A stretch of 22,881 nucleotides of DNA from an uncultured Clostridia bacterium (GTDB taxonomy: Bacteria; Bacillota; Clostridia; Christensenellales; CAG-138), in assembly GCA_937900325.1 (NCBI GenBank), contig CALCEX010000055.1:1-22881 (forward strand), given 5' to 3'. Made by a program: the position numbers and the translations under genes. The notes beneath the pieces were generated by a model. It was not told the DNA's origin and made no database searches. It saw only the letters and a list, made by a program, of their open reading frames with translations. Shown here piece by piece: positions 22,018 through 22,881 of the stretch; within the stretch, counting starts at the first letter, position 1, and each line of letters starts with the position of its first letter.

Positions 22018-22539
22018 ATGGAATTCATCAAGGCGGAGGAAAAACATATAGACGCCATCGAGGGGATATATTCCCGAATAATCGACGCGCAGGATAACGG
22101 CGGGAGCTATGTCGGCTGGCAGCGGGGAGTTTATCCAACCCGGCAGACTGCGCTGGCTTCTCTCGAGCGCGGCGACCTTTTCGTATGCATTGACGGCGGG
22201 CGCGTCGTTGCCGCCGCCATAATCAACCGTATACAGGTGCCGGTATATTCAGAGGTGAGCTGGCTTTACCCCGCAGGGTCTGATAAAGTGATGGTGCTGC
22301 ATACCCTCGTCGTGGATCCGCTCTGCGCGGGCAGAGGCTACGGCACCGCCTTCGTGGCATTCTATGAAGGCTATGCGCGACAAAACGGCTGCACTGTGCT
22401 GCGGATGGATACCAACGAGAAAAACGCCGCCGCCCGCCGCCTTTACGCCCGATTGGGCTACCGCGAGGCCGGAATCGTGCCCTGTGTGTTCAACGGGATA
22501 AAAGGCGTTGGGCTGGTGTGCCTGGAGAAGAGGGTTTAA
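22018..22539 (+). CDS. GNAT-family N-acetyltransferase
   Basis: The 173-residue product has the GNAT fold. VMVLHTLVVDPLCAGRGYGTAFVAFYEGYARQNG (about 91-124) contains the acetyl-CoA pyrophosphate loop AGRGYG (104-109), followed by LRMDTNEKNAAARRLYARLGYREAG, the usual motif B region. It transfers acetyl from acetyl-CoA to an amine; the acceptor is unknown. It starts 2 bp after the csaA-like stop and lies last in the unit led by the yjdF riboswitch, so it may share that signal at the transcript level. A strong hairpin follows at 22583-22613. Confidence 0.93.
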   Translation: MEFIKAEEKHIDAIEGIYSRIIDAQDNGGSYVGWQRGVYPTRQTALASLERGDLFVCIDGGRVVAAAIINRIQVPVYSEVSWLYPAGSDKVMVLHTLVVDPLCAGRGYGTAFVAFYEGYARQNGCTVLRMDTNEKNAAARRLYARLGYREAGIVPCVFNGIKGVGLVCLEKRV

Positions 22540-22582
22540 GCGTAGGGACGGCTCTCTCCGGGCGGCAAAACCCGAAATAAAC

Positions 22583-22613
22583 TCAAAGAAGTGACCAAAG
22601 GTCACTTCTTTGA
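22583..22613. terminator. Bidirectional hairpin between GNAT and rubredoxin genes
   Basis: A perfect 14-bp inverted repeat (TCAAAGAAGTGACC and its complement) with an AAA loop lies between two converging units. The T runs are within the stem rather than after it, so termination strength is less certain than for the other terminators in the window. Confidence 0.75.
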
Positions 22614-22618
22614 AAGTT

Positions 22619-22774
22619 TTACAGTTCTTTAAACGCATCCTTGCCAAGCCCGCATATGGGGCAGACCCAATCCTCCGGGACGTCCTCCCAGGGGGTGCCG
22701 GGGGCTACGCCGTTATCAGGATCGCCCAGCTCCGGATCGTATATATAGCCGCAGGGGCATTCGTACTTTTTCAT
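22619..22774 (-). CDS. Rubredoxin
   Basis: The 51-residue product reads MKKYECPCGYIYDPELGDPD at its start, continues NGVAPGTPWEDVPEDWVCPI and ends CGLGKDAFKEL. It is a small iron protein with one Fe bound by four Cys that carries electrons, commonly to rubrerythrin or other peroxide- and oxygen-reducing enzymes. The second knuckle is normal (CPICG, Cys38 and Cys41). The first is C-P-C-G (Cys6 and Cys8), one residue shorter than the usual CxxCG. AAGGAG lies 8 bases before the ATG at 22774. It directly follows the rubrerythrin gene on the same strand (24 bp), an expected oxidative-stress pair. Confidence 0.95.
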   Translation of the reverse strand: MKKYECPCGYIYDPELGDPDNGVAPGTPWEDVPEDWVCPICGLGKDAFKEL

Positions 22775-22798
22775 GGCTGCTTCTCCTTTTTGCTTTGC

Positions 22799-22881
22799 TT
22801 ATTCGCCGAAATAGCGCTTGAGCAGGCCCTCGAAGGCCTTGCCGTGGCGGGCCTCGTCGCGGGCCATCTCGTGGACGGTGT
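22799..22881 (-). CDS. Rubrerythrin, C-terminal end (partial, runs off the window)
   Basis: Reading leftward from the window edge, the last 26 codons give TVHEMARDEARHGKAFEGLLKRYFGE-stop in pieces TVHEMARDEARHG and KAFEGLLKRYFGE. The EMARDEARHGKAFEGLL helix with the diiron ligands E..H is the standard end of the ferritin-like domain in rubrerythrin and NADH-peroxidase-type proteins. If the protein ends here, it has no C-terminal rubredoxin domain after the diiron helices, as in the reverse or short rubrerythrins; the separate rubredoxin next to it would supply electrons. The N-terminal part is outside the window. Confidence 0.85.
   Translation of the reverse strand, partial: TVHEMARDEARHGKAFEGLLKRYFGE

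Overview
The window reads as a chromosomal segment of a strictly anaerobic Gram-positive bacterium of the Clostridia, probably a gut organism. The support is direct: strong AGGAGG-type ribosome binding sites, sigma-A-type promoters (TTGACA-17-TATAAT before gap and nifJ), a secreted protein ending in a sortase-like PPKTGD motif, a one-chain pyruvate:ferredoxin oxidoreductase, rubredoxin next to rubrerythrin, and Stickland-type amino-acid genes. Coding sequence is GC-rich, yet isoleucine is very often ATA except in nifJ. No tRNA, rRNA, insertion sequence, prophage or CRISPR array was seen. The genus cannot be named from this.

Layout. 1-2.6 kb: a large secreted beta-helix surface protein behind a 16-T tract. 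2.6-4.9 kb: a LysR regulator divergent from a two-gene unit resembling prdD/prdE of proline reductase clusters; the gap between them holds two matching dyads. 5.0-6.1 kb: a monocistronic GAPDH gene with altered cofactor-site residues. 6.2-7.7 kb (minus): an RpiR/SIS regulator and a PHP-domain hydrolase. 8.1-11.7 kb: nifJ with a structured leader. 11.7-15.2 kb: arcA, ornithine carbamoyltransferase and an AgrE-type (TIGR00300) ornithine cyclodeaminase, a complete arginine to proline route without carbamate kinase. 15.2-19.0 kb (minus): an HD hydrolase with a small downstream ORF, an NSS sodium symporter, and alanine racemase. 19.1-21.0 kb (minus): sdpR-sdpI-ybaK and a small membrane coiled-coil protein as one transcription unit. 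21.1-22.5 kb (plus): a yjdF-type riboswitch, yjdF, a CsaA-like protein and a GNAT acetyltransferase. 22.6 kb to the end (minus): rubredoxin and the C-terminal end of rubrerythrin.

How it fits together. The core is energy metabolism of an amino-acid fermenter: GAPDH and PFOR for carbon flow to acetyl-CoA, ArcA-OTC-cyclodeaminase for arginine to proline, and a PrdD/E-like pair that may act on or sense proline-type substrates. Rubredoxin and rubrerythrin supply peroxide defence. The most notable points are the PrdD/E-like pair, which is divided exactly where PrdA/GrdE proproteins are cleaved and has Gly in place of the pyruvoyl-forming Cys; its nearness to an arginine-to-proline operon; the riboswitch with a perfect 8-base anti-Shine-Dalgarno; and a rubredoxin with a CxCG first knuckle. 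Family assignments come from recognising protein motifs by eye; no database search was run.
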